NCBI RefSeq assembly: GCF_963678635.1
Contig: NC_087064.1
Location: forward strand, 37,085,716-37,149,715
DNA from: Symsagittifera roscoffensis
Taxonomy: Eukaryota > Xenacoelomorpha > Acoela > Convolutidae
Direction: 5' to 3'
Length of the DNA stretch: 64,000 nt
Every line of letters starts with the position of its first letter. Within the stretch, counting starts at the first letter, position 1. Below the pieces are notes generated by a model. The model worked only from the letters and a program-made list of their open reading frames with translations. It was not told where the DNA came from and made no database searches. Below are positions 32,849 to 44,085 of this stretch, piece by piece. The position numbers were made by a program, and so were the translations under genes.

Positions 32849-34821
32849 TTATTTTTTAGAGTTCCCCATAGAAATTGAATGATTTTTTCTTCTGCCTCTA
32901 CGGTTTCCTTTCTTCTTCAAATTTCGAGGACTCCTGGTTTTGGCAGAACTAGAGCTCGCCTCTGGCATTTCATCAGTTTCCATTACCGAACCATCTTCAT
33001 CACAGATCCATGGATTGTGCTTGCACATGATATTGTGCTTAAACCAATGGAAAGTCAAATCTTTTCTAGGGTCCGCAAACTCTATCAGGAGTGAATCGAT
33101 TCCAGGCACTCCAATCTTGGATCCGTATTCGCGGCCCAAGATGATGTAGGGAACTCCTTCGATTACATTTCGCATGTGATGTCTGCGGAGTTCGCCAGTC
33201 CCAAAACCGACTTGGAGAATAACATTGAGACAAATTGCAGGCCAGAAACTTACCTACAAGATTTTACAGGTAAAGAAAACGTCTAACAAAGAAATCAAGA
33301 ACAATTATACTTGAGATAAGGAGTCAAAAGTACAAGCAAAACTCTTGGTCACAGAGAAACGCTCTTTTGCCCTCTTAAAATAGAATCATATACAATTGTT
33401 TCATGTCTGATTTTCGATTAATTTTGGTGTAGAATTTTTCTGTTTGGGGTCTCTAGCAGCTCCTATCAGTAACATCGAACTACAATTAGGGATATACAAA
33501 AAATTAGAGTGCGACTTATTAAAAAATATATAACAAAAAAAGTTTTATCAAAAGTAAAAAATGAAAAAGCAACAAAGACATATTACGGAGATATAGTTGA
33601 GTGTTTTGTTGTGTTCGGTGTAGTCTGTGAGTTTGGCCATGTACTCCATGGGACCCATTTGTTTGTTTCTCATCCCCATCAACCAATACTTAAACACGTG
33701 TGTTCCACAGCACACTCCTGAAATGAGATACTTTCTCAATACCGACCCACCATTTTCTTGTTTAGGTTTATTTAAAGCTTAATATTACACACGGTTCCAT
33801 TTTTTCGGAACACTGAAACCTGGGAAAACGATTTTTTAAAATCATATAGGCTAGTTCGACGTAAGAAACTAGCCACGAATTTTTACAGTAACGTAGCATA
33901 ACACATTTTTTTATAATGTAGCCTTATTTACAAGCCACACCAACCACTTTTAAGGTGATTTAAGGTAAATTTTTAAGGTGTTTTAAGGTAAGTTAAGGTG
34001 TACTTAAGGTAGTGCAAATTTACCTTAATTGTTAAGGTGTTTTAAGGTATTTTTTAAGGTAAATTTACCTTGACTTTTTTTTGAGTGCAGAGACCACATT
34101 ATGAATTGAAGTTGTTTACTTAAGATATAAGAACGGTACAAGTTGTTCTTATCACAAAATATTTTTTCAGCAGTTTGTTATATTATTTTTTTTGATGATT
34201 TATACATTTTTTTTTTCTGTTTTTCAGGACTACTTAAATCTAACCAGGTTCTTTTTCGTTAATCATGTTGATCCTTTCCCACTGTTCTTCGATGAGTAAT
34301 GCAAACCACAATCTGTTTGCTTCAGGATGATAGTCTGCATCGTCTTCGTCAACCAGATCGGGCGGGGCATCCGTGTAGTACGCATTCAAGCAATAATAGA
34401 CGCTAAAAATACAACTATTCTACACTTTTTTTGAAAACCGACGGTTAAACGGTGTCAGCCGAAGCTGATGCTGCAAGTGGATGCCCACATAATGAGCAGA
34501 GCAACCGTTTTTTAAACGTTGAATTACTGCACATTATTTGGCAGGCTTAACTTAGGGCGAGATTTGGTACCTGTGTTGTTGACATATTACTCCGGTCTCT
34601 TCTAGGCCATTTGAGACATAAAACACAAGTGAGGTCCACTCTTCGTCATTGTCTGACACTCCCCAGATTCTGGTGTCTCCTAATGGGCTGATGGAGGCAC
34701 TCACACATGCAGCAACTCCTGCAAACGAATCAGAATATTTAATTGATTATTTTTCATCATAACACAAAATTAATATAAGAAAGTTACCAGAAATTATCGT
34801 TATAATCAAAGGCAGTTGCAT
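32849..34821 (-). CDS. Five-exon secreted protein, possible NTR-like C-terminus (host gene)
   Basis: Exons (minus): 34821-34788, 34718-34571, 34402-34245, 33717-33587, 33253-32849. All introns are GT-AG and phases agree at every junction (876 nt, 291 aa). Residues 1-19 form a signal peptide (MQLPLIITIISG then VAACVSA), split by the first intron. Six or seven Cys follow in the mature part, including a CC pair at the exon 4 start. Exon 5 has EGVPYIILGREYG (YIILGRE at 193-199) and ends in a Lys/Arg-rich tail after ~264. A YLILG-type strand plus a basic tail is typical of NTR/C345C modules (netrin, TIMP, complement C3), so that is my best guess, unproven. The N-terminal half is unrecognised. AATAAA lies ~65 and ~92 bp past the stop. 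Confidence 0.72.
33945..34075. repeat. TTAAGGT repeat cluster in intron 3 of the NTR-like gene
   Basis: Within 130 bases the heptamer TTAAGGT (or its reverse complement ACCTTAA) occurs about a dozen times at irregular 8-15 base spacing, for example TTTTAAGGTGATTTAAGGTA. The mixed orientations allow several overlapping hairpins. It sits inside the 527-bp intron between exons 3 and 4. Confidence 0.8.
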
Positions 34822-36480
34822 GACGGAGTATTGAAACGCTTAGCACAATTATGAACAAATTTTCATTTAATTTGATGTAAATATAACAATCAAACACAGA
34901 GGGCGAAACATTTGATGACAACCTTGCTAATAAACCAAAAACAACAAAACATAATGGATGTAACAGAACAGACGGCGTAGATCTGAACTTTTCAAGATAA
35001 TTGATCTGTCAACGATTGCTTAAATTCTGAATTTGCACTTTGTTTGCACGTCCAAATTCTGGAGCAGGAGACCGATTACTTGTGCTCGGTGGTTTTTTCT
35101 TCAGAGAGAATTCGATTTTTTAACTAGCCAACTTTGAACAGAATTGTGGAACCATACAAGAAGAATGTTAAATTTAGAAAAGTATTTTACCTGTGATCAC
35201 TTTTGTAAAGTTAAATGCAACTTGATCGTTTTGGAATAACTACTTCGCAATTTATTTGGTGCTAATTTAAATCGTAAATGTCATATTAAAGCGGTATTTA
35301 AAAAGTTGCAAAATGAGCTGGGGCAAACTATTTGGTGATATTGAAATTTTACTGGACACAACTTGAATCACTTTGAAATTTTCATAGCGTTTAAAAAAAT
35401 GAAAAAATCCAAAACAATTTTACTTTTGATTGTTTCATCGTTCTTTGAAAACAAAAACAATTTTTGAAGACATTGAAGGGCAGTTATGGCAACCAGTTTC
35501 TCCCTGATACAAGCAATTTTTTTATCATTCAGGATTGGAGTCGGAGCTGGTATTATCAGATCAAATGGCTGGTATTTGAATCAGAGAGAAATAATAACTC
35601 ACTTTAAACAGGACTGCTCGTATATCAGGGCAAAATCCTGAATGTTTCTTCTGCCCTTCAATAGGTCATAAACTACTTTGGCAATTGAAACGTTATTGAT
35701 TGGGCTGATAAAATCAAATTCATGTCCTAATTTTGAAGTTTGGGCTGATAATACCAACCATTGAGTGTTAAAACTTTAGTCTCAAAGGGAACAAGAATGC
35801 TCGTATGTCAGTGCAAAGCCCTGAATGATGTTCCGACTGTCCCTTAATTCTTATCGAAAAATTTTTGAGAAAAAAAAACATTTTGAAAATCTATAAGTTT
35901 TGAACAATATCAAAGATTAATTTGAGTAGCACGAAATTAATAACACCGATTAGCTAGCCTCAATTCATTTTGTTGTGCGGGATAATTCACCTTGAATAAA
36001 TAATTTGCGTCATGCTTTCAACATTATGAATAACTTTCAGAAAGCGCGCAAAGTTTAGAACATGGCCGTATTGCAATCTTCAAACTCTAAGAACTTCACA
36101 AAAAAGGAGATAACTCAGGAAGTTGATATCTTCAATGGGATATAAAAACTTTTTGTTAAACTGAATAAAAAAAAAAACCAAGCACAAATAGTCCGTTTAA
36201 GGGGAGGGGAGTTCATTTGGTTAATGGAAAAAGTTATTTACTTTTCAACTAATCAGAAAGGAGTAATTTAGGAATCAATCTAATAAGCGTGTGTGTCAGT
36301 TACCAGGCTTTTGAAAAAAAAATGCAGTCAACTTGGCTAGTTCGAAATCTGGTGACTCAAGTTCGCAAATTTGGCACAGACGCGAAGCTGCGCTTCGCAA
36401 ACACTAGCAAGAACACGACGAAAATGCAGTTTTATAAAGTAAATTTTGAAAAGATAAAAAATAGCCTCGAATTAGTAAAG
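34822..36480. other. Upstream region of the NTR-like gene; no gene seen
   Basis: AT-rich, without supported ORF apart from the repeat arm at 35083-35205. A promoter for the minus-strand gene is expected just above 34821, but I see no clear TATA element. At 36345-36480 a ~130-bp segment with a GCGAAGCTGCGCTTCGC hairpin is similar to the 5' part of the LINE copies (23010-23100, 28080-28165). Confidence 0.35.
35083..35205 (-). repeat. Right arm of an inverted repeat flanking the NTR-like gene
   Basis: Reverse complement contains CTGAAGAAAAAACCACCGAG, GGCTAGTTAAAAAATCGAAT and AAGTGATCACAGGTAAAA, matching 31985-32123. The adjoining CCGAGCACAA-TAATC motif also occurs near 32540 and, as CCAAGCACAAATAGTCCG, at 36178, suggesting a dispersed repeat family. 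Confidence 0.7.
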
Positions 36481-36487
36481 TTTTGCT

Positions 36488-36570
36488 AGGTATGGACTTC
36501 GAACCTGCTACCTCGAGAATTGGCCCTAACGGTCACGATCGCTTAACAACCTGTAACCACTAGCCACAAA
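36488..36570 (-). repeat. tRNA-derived SINE head or tRNA pseudogene
   Basis: On the minus strand an A box-like TGGCTAGTGGTTACAGG (from ~36563) is followed ~50 bases later by a perfect B box GGTTCGAAGTCC (~36507-36496). The anticodon and acceptor stems do not fold convincingly, so a functional tRNA is unlikely. Internal pol III promoter boxes with this spacing are typical of tRNA-derived SINEs. Confidence 0.5.
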
Positions 36571-38014
36571 TAGAGCAGCCGCATATGCTAAGAAGATGCC
36601 AAGGCTATGCACCAAATAGAAATACACACAGTTTTGCAAGTAATACTTTGGAAAAAAAAAACAAAATGAAGGCATCCACACTACTTTTGTATGAAAAAAA
36701 ATCGAATGCATAAAGCCACATTTTGTATAAAGAGGCATTTCAAAAAATTGCAAGATTTATTGAGTTAAAAAAATTCTGAAATCAAATTTTTTTATTGTAA
36801 TATTGTTTGCAACAAATGACTTTTTTTGGTTCATTTAATGAATTTAAAATATATCAACTATGTTAAGATATAAATATTCGACGGTCAAAGCACATGCTAT
36901 CAAAAAGCCGTAAAGATGCTCCAATAGCGGAACCAATATTAGCAACTTAGGTTAGAAAAAAGAATACTCCCAGTAAAACACTAACGCTCAGTAAAATTCG
37001 CAAGTGTAAATAGCGCGCATTTCGCCAAAATATTTAACTTGAAAAAGAAGTTTCTCTGCTTTTAACAAATCTAGTAATCCTTGAAACAGAATTAAAAAAT
37101 AGGTTATTCAATTTTTTGCCTACTGAAAACTTGATCTAGCAATTCTTGCATGCCAATAGGCTCATATAACTATCGCCGAGTGGTTTGAAAAAAGAAATGA
37201 AAAGCAAAATTTTAAGGCGATGAGTCGTTTAAACGAAATAACTTTATCCTATTTGATTCAATCCCAATTTTGTATTTAAAAAAAATTATCAATAAATTTG
37301 CATTGTTATTGATAACTTGGAAGTACTGCTAGGAAAAGGTTAGTTTACTAAAGTTATTAGATCTCAATATCTCAAACGAAAAACTAAATTACAAAGCAGC
37401 GGTTTCAAATTTCATGTGACACAAAAAAATCAACATATGCAGCTGATTTTAACAAAAATGTAAAACAAAAAAATCAATCACTTTAGTTTAGTATAAACTG
37501 TAAATTAACTCATCAGTAAAAAACAAGTGTACATTTTCTTTAGTGTTGGTTTCACCCGATTTAATTAGAATAAACTTATGAAGGCAGAATTATGAAGACA
37601 ACGTTATGCCTAATTCAATTGAGTCACTTTGGTTGTAGTATCCAGAGAACACCGAAGAGCCAGTAACAAATTATCAAGTAGTCAATCTGATTAGTCAATA
37701 CAAAGTCCTAATCAAATGGAATAGCTTCCCCGGAGGTGAAGGTTCAATTTTGTCAGCTAGATTTCCCCTAAAAGTCCTTCTTTTGGTACTTAGTTACGAC
37801 ATCCATTTTTCTTTGGATTTTCCTGTTGTCGTGAGGCGACCTTCGGTACCTCGTAAGTTATTTGTTCTTTTGCAGTCATACTGCAAAGTGACACTAATTA
37901 TATTAACCAAGGTCATTGTTAACCTCTATTTTCAATACCACGCGTGTTTTTTCATTCTATATCTGTTATCACTACTGTTTGCTAGTAAATCTGATTCTAC
38001 ATATTTACATGATC
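36571..38014. other. Non-coding region before gypsy-2
   Basis: AT-rich. Open frames at 36526-36753 and 37750-38025 have hydrophobic content typical of AT-rich random sequence and no domain. If the gypsy-2 left LTR is longer than the 88-bp repeat detected, its upstream part would be here. Confidence 0.3.
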
Positions 38015-38102
38015 TATCGGGATAAATTTCCTAAACCAAGATTATATTCGAAACTAAGCATCAAACTAATACAAACTAACAAAGTATCTAACCTTAAAAC
38101 AA
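38015..38102 (+). repeat. Left terminal direct repeat of gypsy-2 (LTR or LTR end)
   Basis: TATCGGGATAAATTTCCTAA through CTAACCTTAAAACAA is repeated at 44044-44130 with a handful of differences. At 88 bp it is short for an LTR, so it is either a very short LTR or the 3' end of a longer one whose partner has lost its 5' part. gag starts 52 bases downstream. Confidence 0.65.
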
Positions 38103-38154
38103 TTTACTTATTGTTCAGCAACCAAGTTTTCATTCTAAAACTCCGGCAAATCTC

Positions 38155-39190
38155 ATGGCGCAACCAGCAGTTCCTGTAAACGAAGACAGGACTGACCTGT
38201 TAGGCATTCCTCTCTATTGGGCGAAAGCCTCTATTAACCTACCATTCCTGTGGGAATCTTGGATCGGTCATGTTTTTTTGGCCACTGGTCTGAAGGATAA
38301 TATCAAGCCTCATGATCTGTTAGTTGAACCCACCGAGGTCATCGATGAACCTCCTCCAAGACCGGAGTCAGTTGCTGAGGGCGAAGATGCTGGAGCAGCT
38401 AATGCCCGCAGACAGAGAGATCAAGCGGCGATCCGGAGGATTACCGAACTAAACGTGGAGAGGAGGAGAAAAGAATTCGTTCTATCATGAAGCCGAAGCT
38501 CGTATGAAGTCTCGCTTGTTCTTTGCTCTGGGAAATGAAGGAAGGAGACGATTCACTGACTCATTTCCTCACACCGACATTAGTAATATTCCTTTTCGAG
38601 AATTCCACATTAGATGTGAAACGCTGTTCAAGGTTGAGCGAGAGTTTACGGTGGAGCCTATCAAGTTGTATAACACGGTTTTCATGCTTGAAAATGACAC
38701 TTTCTCGTCATTTTACGCTCACTTGAGCGCCCAAGTGGCTTTGTGTAATTGGCCTAATGACCAGGAAAAGGAGACTTTAAAAGACCTCTTTATTGGGCGG
38801 ATTCGAGACGTTGAGGTTCAACAACAACTCATCAAGGCGAAAGCTGATCTAGATGGTACTTTTAAGCTCGCACTCGAGTGTGAGAAGGGAGCAAGTACGT
38901 CGGCTCAGTTTCAAAAACTTCTTCCTCATAATCAAAATTCAACCGGCATTAAGGTTAAACAAAAACCTACTTGCTCTATTCAGTCGTCGAGAGGAAAGCG
39001 GATTTATCCTCAAAACCAAAGTAATCGACAGACGTTTCAAAACAATCAAACAAGTAAATAAAACAATCATGTTACTTCTGTGGTAATCCCTATAGCCCGG
39101 AGCACCGAAAATCTTGTCCAGCTCGCGACGTAACATGTAATCTCTGTCGGAAACGAGGTCATTTTGCGAAATGTTGTAACTGTCGAAAGG
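38155..39190 (+). CDS. gag of gypsy-2
   Basis: ATG 38155 opens 111 aa (MAQPAVPVNEDRTDLLGIPL), then a frameshift near 38490 and a 185-aa piece (38504-39061) with capsid-type helices (FHIRCETLFKVEREF, FSSFYAHLSAQVALCNWP). A further shift leads to a double zinc knuckle at 39070-39180: CYFCGNPYSPEHRKSC and CNLCRKRGHFAKCC. Nucleocapsid knuckles bind element RNA. Two frameshifts show decay. Confidence 0.8.
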
Positions 39191-39379
39191 ACGTGTCAAT
39201 CTGGTGCAGGAAAATGAGGACGTGGCAGGTCCCTCTGTGGATTGCAATTTCATAAATGTAGACTAGGATAGTGAGCCCGAATATGGGGTGTTACAGCTGG
39301 AATCTGCTGTCATGATAAATAGCGTAGAAACTCTTAAGTCAAGTGGAGGACAACCTCGGAGCCTCAGTATTCAGTTGCG

Positions 39380-39904
39380 CTCTGGTTACAGTTTTTCTAT
39401 TCGACAGTAGACACAGGAAGCCCAGTTTCGTTCCTGAATAAACGCACCTCTGATTTACTCTTGCAAAGAAGTCCAACAATTGAGTTTCGCGATATCACAC
39501 GTTACCCTATCGATACCTTGTACGTTGACTATAATAAGAAGCCCATTCGCCTCCTGGGGTCGATTCAAATTCCAATTTCCTCTAGTGTCTGGAGGGTGGC
39601 TAACGCTCAGTTCCTCATCTCGGAGAATAGAACTCGTAATCTTCTCGGCTTGGACTTGCAGGAGAAACTGAGCATTGTAACCACACAATTGAAGGCAGAA
39701 ACAATCCAGTCGATGGATTCTGGCTCCTCAGATCCAATTTCAGAATACTGGTGTTCTTTTTTCGCAAAGAAGTACGCTCATGTCTTCAGTCGTTTGGGTC
39801 GATCAGAAAGTCATAAAGTATACACTAATTTTAAATTCCCATTGGTGCTACGTCAAATCACAGGAAGAAAAGTTCCTATTCATATTCAAGATAGGTCAAG
39901 ATAG
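39380..39904 (+). CDS. Aspartic protease and RT leader of gypsy-2
   Basis: The DTGS active-site motif is encoded at 39410-39421 (TVDTGSPVSFLN), and the closing RNLLGLDLQEKL motif falls at ~39630. The remaining residues to 39904 include YAHVFSRLGRSESHKV and IHIQDRSR, the usual lead-in to gypsy RT. A single TAG at 39902-39904 then precedes RT in the same frame. Function: polyprotein processing. Confidence 0.78.
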   Translation, partial: LWLQFFYSTVDTGSPVSFLNKRTSDLLLQRSPTIEFRDITRYPIDTLYVDYNKKPIRLLGSIQIPISSSVWRVANAQFLISENRTRNLLGLDLQEKLSIVTTQLKAETIQSMDSGSSDPISEYWCSFFAKKYAHVFSRLGRSESHKVYTNFKFPLVLRQITGRKVPIHIQDRSR

Positions 39905-41150
39905 ATGGAGCAAGGTCATATTGAAAAGTTAGATAAGTGCACGACCGATTTCTTCATCGCCCCGATTGTGCTAACTGCAAAAAAGGATGGATCTATCAAA
40001 TTGGCCCTCAATGCTAAACCGATGAATGCTCAGATCTGGAAAATTAGGTACCACATGCCGAATATTCACAAGCTTATTGATTCCGCGGCACACGTCATAA
40101 CTCGAAATGTTCCTGGTAAGGTTCGGTTCACGTCCTTGGATCTAAAGTCCACTGTCATCACTCACTAGCAGCCACTGTAACTTCAACATTTTGTGTGGCG
40201 AGGCGACTGGAACGTACCGCTTCAAGACCGGGTTTTATGGACTGACAGACATGCCCACCGAGTTCCAGAAGGCGATGGATTGTATCTTACAAGGGCTGGA
40301 AGGAGTTATTTAATACCTCGACGACATTTCGATTGTCACTGAAGGAGATATCTAAGAACCTAACGATTTGGTCGAGAGAGTTATGCAGAGGCTTGATGCG
40401 GAAGGATGGGCCCTCAAACTGAGTAAAGGCGAATTCTCTGTTAACCAACTAACTTGGCTAGGGTATGACATTAATGAGAATTGGTCTCTCCAAAATTTTC
40501 AAAGATAGAGGCAATTCAATCGCTCAAACCACCTCGAACTCTAAAACAACTTCGGTCATTCATGGGAACGTTAAACCATTTACAAAGGTTTATCCCTGAT
40601 TTGCATACCCATACTGCCCATTTCCGGGCCTCATTGAAGGCTTGTAATAAACAATCGTTCCTCTGGAGTGATGATCAAAATAAAGCCTTTCACGATATAA
40701 TCAAGTTGATTGCAAAAATTCCGAGCCTGTATCACTTCGATTTATCAAGGGGATCGAGAGTAAAATGCGACGCGAAACATGATGGCTTAGGTGCTTGCCT
40801 CGAACAGGAAGTTAAACCGGGAATTTGGGCCCCAACTGCTTTCGCTTCGCGTTTCCTCAATAACGCAGAGGTTAAATATAGCACTAACGAACTGCAGTTA
40901 TTAGCTGTTGACTGGGCTTGCGAGCATTTCCGTACTTTTTTGTTAGGTACGCGCTTTCAAGTGTTAACTGATCATAAGGCTATCATATCGGCATTAAGCG
41001 AAAATTATAACAATAAGTCATATCAGTCTCGTCTTGCTCGCTGGGCTGATCGTCTGCTACCTTTTGACTTTGAGGTTATTCACGTCCCAGGGGTCACGCT
41101 GGGGATCGTCGATTACTTATCACGTTATCCTACATTTCCAGCTCCTGCAC
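39905..41150 (+). CDS. Reverse transcriptase and RNase H of gypsy-2
   Basis: RT: IEKLDKCTTDFFIAPIVLT and LALNAKPMNAQIWK (39905-40100), FTSLDLKS motif A, GFYGLTDMPTEFQKAMD motif B (~40228) and YLDDISIVT motif C (~40314), the last preceded by an in-frame TAA. After a frameshift, 40481 onward has SFMGTLNHLQRFIPDLHTH connection. RNase H follows: CDAKHDGLGACLEQ (first Asp), YSTNELQLLAVDWA (Glu), LTDHKAI (Asp), and VPGVTLGIVDYLSRYP. The catalytic residues are present although the frame is broken. Confidence 0.86.
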
Positions 41151-41821
41151 CCTCTAAATACGACGAACTTTTTGTTGTTAAGTCAATTGAGGCATTCCAT
41201 CTGGCCCTCTCGTTTATTAAATGTTATAGTTCCTCTCCGGGGTATCAAAATTGTGAAACGCCGCAAGAGGGCGTTCAATTTGTGTCTCAGTTTAATAACG
41301 CTTGTTATTTACGTCATTCGCCGCTTGAGCGTGATGTTAATGTCCCTCAATTTTTCAACCAATCATCTTGCGGTATGCAAATGGATTGCTCGCGTTGTTT
41401 GTCACAAGAGGGCGTCGATTTATGCGCTCAAGATTTCAACCAATCAGGGACCGGTATGCAAATTGATTGTTGCAAACCAGATGACGTTTCAGAAAATCAC
41501 TGTCTCCGACCTGAATTTTTAGTAAACAGTCCATTTATTCAAACCATTCTCTTTAATATTCAAATCAACATGACAACACCTCAAAACAATAACCAAACTC
41601 CTACTGACTCAAACACTACCATCACGCAACCGGACTCTATGACCATACTACAATTGCTGAGCAGGCAGAGATACAAACATTTGTGGAAACTTTTCCAGTC
41701 CGCTCTCCCAACTTTCGTCGACCTAGTCCGAGGCCGCAAATACAATCCTGCCAACTCACCCGCATGTCCAGATTGGACCAGATTCGACAACGAAACAGAT
41801 TACGGGAACGGACCGCTATAA
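41151..41821 (+). CDS. Insert between RNase H and integrase of gypsy-2
   Basis: The same ORF continues ~220 codons past RNase H with no known domain. It holds two copies of a short Cys-containing motif: FNQSSCGMQMDCSRC (~41358) and FNQSGTGMQIDCCKPDD (~41433), each preceded by a HSPLERDV/SQEGVD-like stretch. The rest is Asn/Thr/Gln-rich. Compared with typical gypsy pol this spacer is long and Cys-rich. Confidence 0.55.
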
Positions 41822-41999
41822 CCCGCTTCGTCGCCACAAGAACTACTACTAGAAAGGACGGTCATTCGCAACTACTAAAGGCAATGAGGTGATGTCACCT
41901 GTCAAAACCAGGAAGAAACAACATGGCCGCGAAGATTGGGGTCTTAGCGGTGAATGGGGGTAAGCCTCTCCTCTCCTCATCCAAAAAGGAAATTGTGGG

Positions 42000-43587
42000 C
42001 TTGATGCAGACCTGTTGGCAGAATTAACAGCGGAGGATCGTTTTCTCGGCCCCATGAAGCGAGCCATCATAAATAAGGACATCACCTCCTTCAACAAGCT
42101 TGGTGCGTATATGGCCCAGTTTTGGCCTACAGCAGCGGTGGTTAATAACTGTGTAGTTATTGACAATAAATTGACCATTCCTGAACCTCTCCGACAAGCC
42201 GTGCTCACTCGCCTTCACAGATCCCACCCGGGACAAGAGGCAATGATGACTTCCTCCGAATACCTCTGGTGGCCGTTTATGAAGCGGCAAATCATCGAGA
42301 CGTGTGAGAAGTGTCGTGAATGCACCCTGTTCGGTTAGAATCTTGAGCCCGCGTCAACTTTTAATACTGCGAAATCTCTGCCCGTACTATTTGGACCTAA
42401 TCAGGAGTTACAATTAGATTTTGCTGGCCCGATACTTGATGAAAAGGGGTCTAAGATCTTTCTTTTAGTAGCGATTGATCGGTTCTCTAACTATCCTTCA
42501 GTTCTAATTTCTAAAACCACTGGGGCTAAGAAAGTTACTAAACTCCTTGATTCCTATATTCGTATTGACGGTTTCCCTCGTTCTATCAGAACAGATCATG
42601 GCTCAGGTTTTAATAATAATTTGGTGCAAGAATTCTGGTCTGAAAGAGGTATTAAACATATCCTCTCACCGGTCGAAGATCATCGCGGCAGTGGGTTGGT
42701 CGAACGAGCGATTCAAACAATCAAGAGTAACTGGGTGTGGCGAAACTAGATCCTAATTTCAAAGTCTTAAGGATACGATTCATCAAATACTTGAAGATAT
42801 TTGCATGAGTAATCATTCGGTGCTTAAGAAATGCCCTTTTGAATTGCATTTCGGTCGTAAACCTAATACTTTATGGTCTCAGACACGTAATAATGTTGTT
42901 CAATCTGATACTTCAGCCCAAGGATTGGAGCGCAACCTCCTTACACCAGATCAGATCACCAGCAACGACTACAGTTGGGACAGGGCAAAAGTTGTTCCTC
43001 GCGGCAGTTCCAGTCCAACTCTTCCAACTCGCTTCAAACCCTTGTTTTCGTTGGACGGAAATGTGGCAGACAGTGAACCCTACAAGGCGCTAGCGGATCT
43101 TGCTCGGGCGGCAAATAAATGGTCGCAATTCAGGCGTAATCTTCCCCCAGATGCAGGGAAATTGGTACTCAAGGAGCTCGCAACCCGGCATTCGGACCTC
43201 GCCCATTCTCTCAAGTTTGGTCTCAATAGCAATACTCTTCGCTTCTCGGCAATTGCCTCACCTCCGGGGACGCAAGTCAGCTCCAGGCGTGCACCAGTTG
43301 TGCAACCTACCCGTCTCTCGAGAACAAGTAAATTAGAAAACCTTCTACTTTCTGATCCTGGCCGAGTTAAAGTCTTTAGGAAAATTATTGATCGCCAATC
43401 GGGGAAACCTCTGGATAAACTAACCAAGTTTAAGATTGTTCGTGTTACGGATCATACTTATATTACCGACAAGGGAAAAGTCTACCGGAAAAGTCATATC
43501 TGTCTCAAACCTAATTATCAGTCTGCCATTTTAGTTGCTCCGAACACTATAGGTGATCGCGTCCAAGCTTCGGGTTCAACTTCTTGA
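42000..43587 (+). CDS. Integrase of gypsy-2
   Basis: Zinc module: LTRLHRSHPGQEAMM and CEKCREC (42015-42338). TAG at 42336-42338 then interrupts. Core: LQLDFAGPILDEKG (first Asp, ~42411), RTDHGSGFNNN (second Asp, ~42590) and GSGLVERAIQTIKSN (Glu, ~42692), so DDE is preserved. After a stop at ~42748 the C-terminal part 42805-43587 has CPFELHFGRKPNTLW and FKIVRVTDHTYITDKGKVYRKSH, a typical DNA-binding tail. Nonsense codons make it inactive. Confidence 0.85.
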
Positions 43588-44085
43588 GGAGCGGCTAAAC
43601 GACCTGTCACGCGGTCGCAGCCTGTGTTACTGGAACAACGGCCAAACAATCCCCCTCTCTCTACCCCGATGGTGGATCTCACTGCTGACTCTTCCAGTCA
43701 AAGTTCAATTGGGTCAAACAACGGTCGTCAGGTGGCTCGAGATTCGGTTACTACCAGAAAATGCCAGAGGTTTCAGTGTGATTCGCGTCCGGTTTGATTT
43801 GCTCGTCAGTTTGCCTCGACGTCGACGCCCCATTCCTCCACTCATGCTACTCACTCGCGCAAAACTGATTCTACTCATCAACCAGTCGAGTCGTTCGTTT
43901 CGCCTCAACCGGGGACCTTACATCGCGCTGTTTCTTCCTCGTCTACTCGTCCTATGGAGCCTCCTGAAGTTAGTACATCTAGTCCTGAAATTATGGTTTC
44001 GTCGCCGGAAAAGGAGGTATCAAAAGATTTGAATCAGCCCTCATATCGGGATAAATTTCCTAAACCAAGACAATATTCGAACTAA
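43588..44085 (+). CDS. Ser/Thr/Pro-rich tail of gypsy-2 pol ending in the terminal repeat
   Basis: In the integrase frame the sequence stays open from TGA 43585-43587 to TAA ~44085 except for one TGA at ~43798. It is low-complexity and hydrophilic (Ser, Thr, Pro, Gln, Arg). The last 13 codons fall inside the terminal repeat, so pol overlaps the LTR, as happens in some gypsy elements. No domain recognised. Confidence 0.5.
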
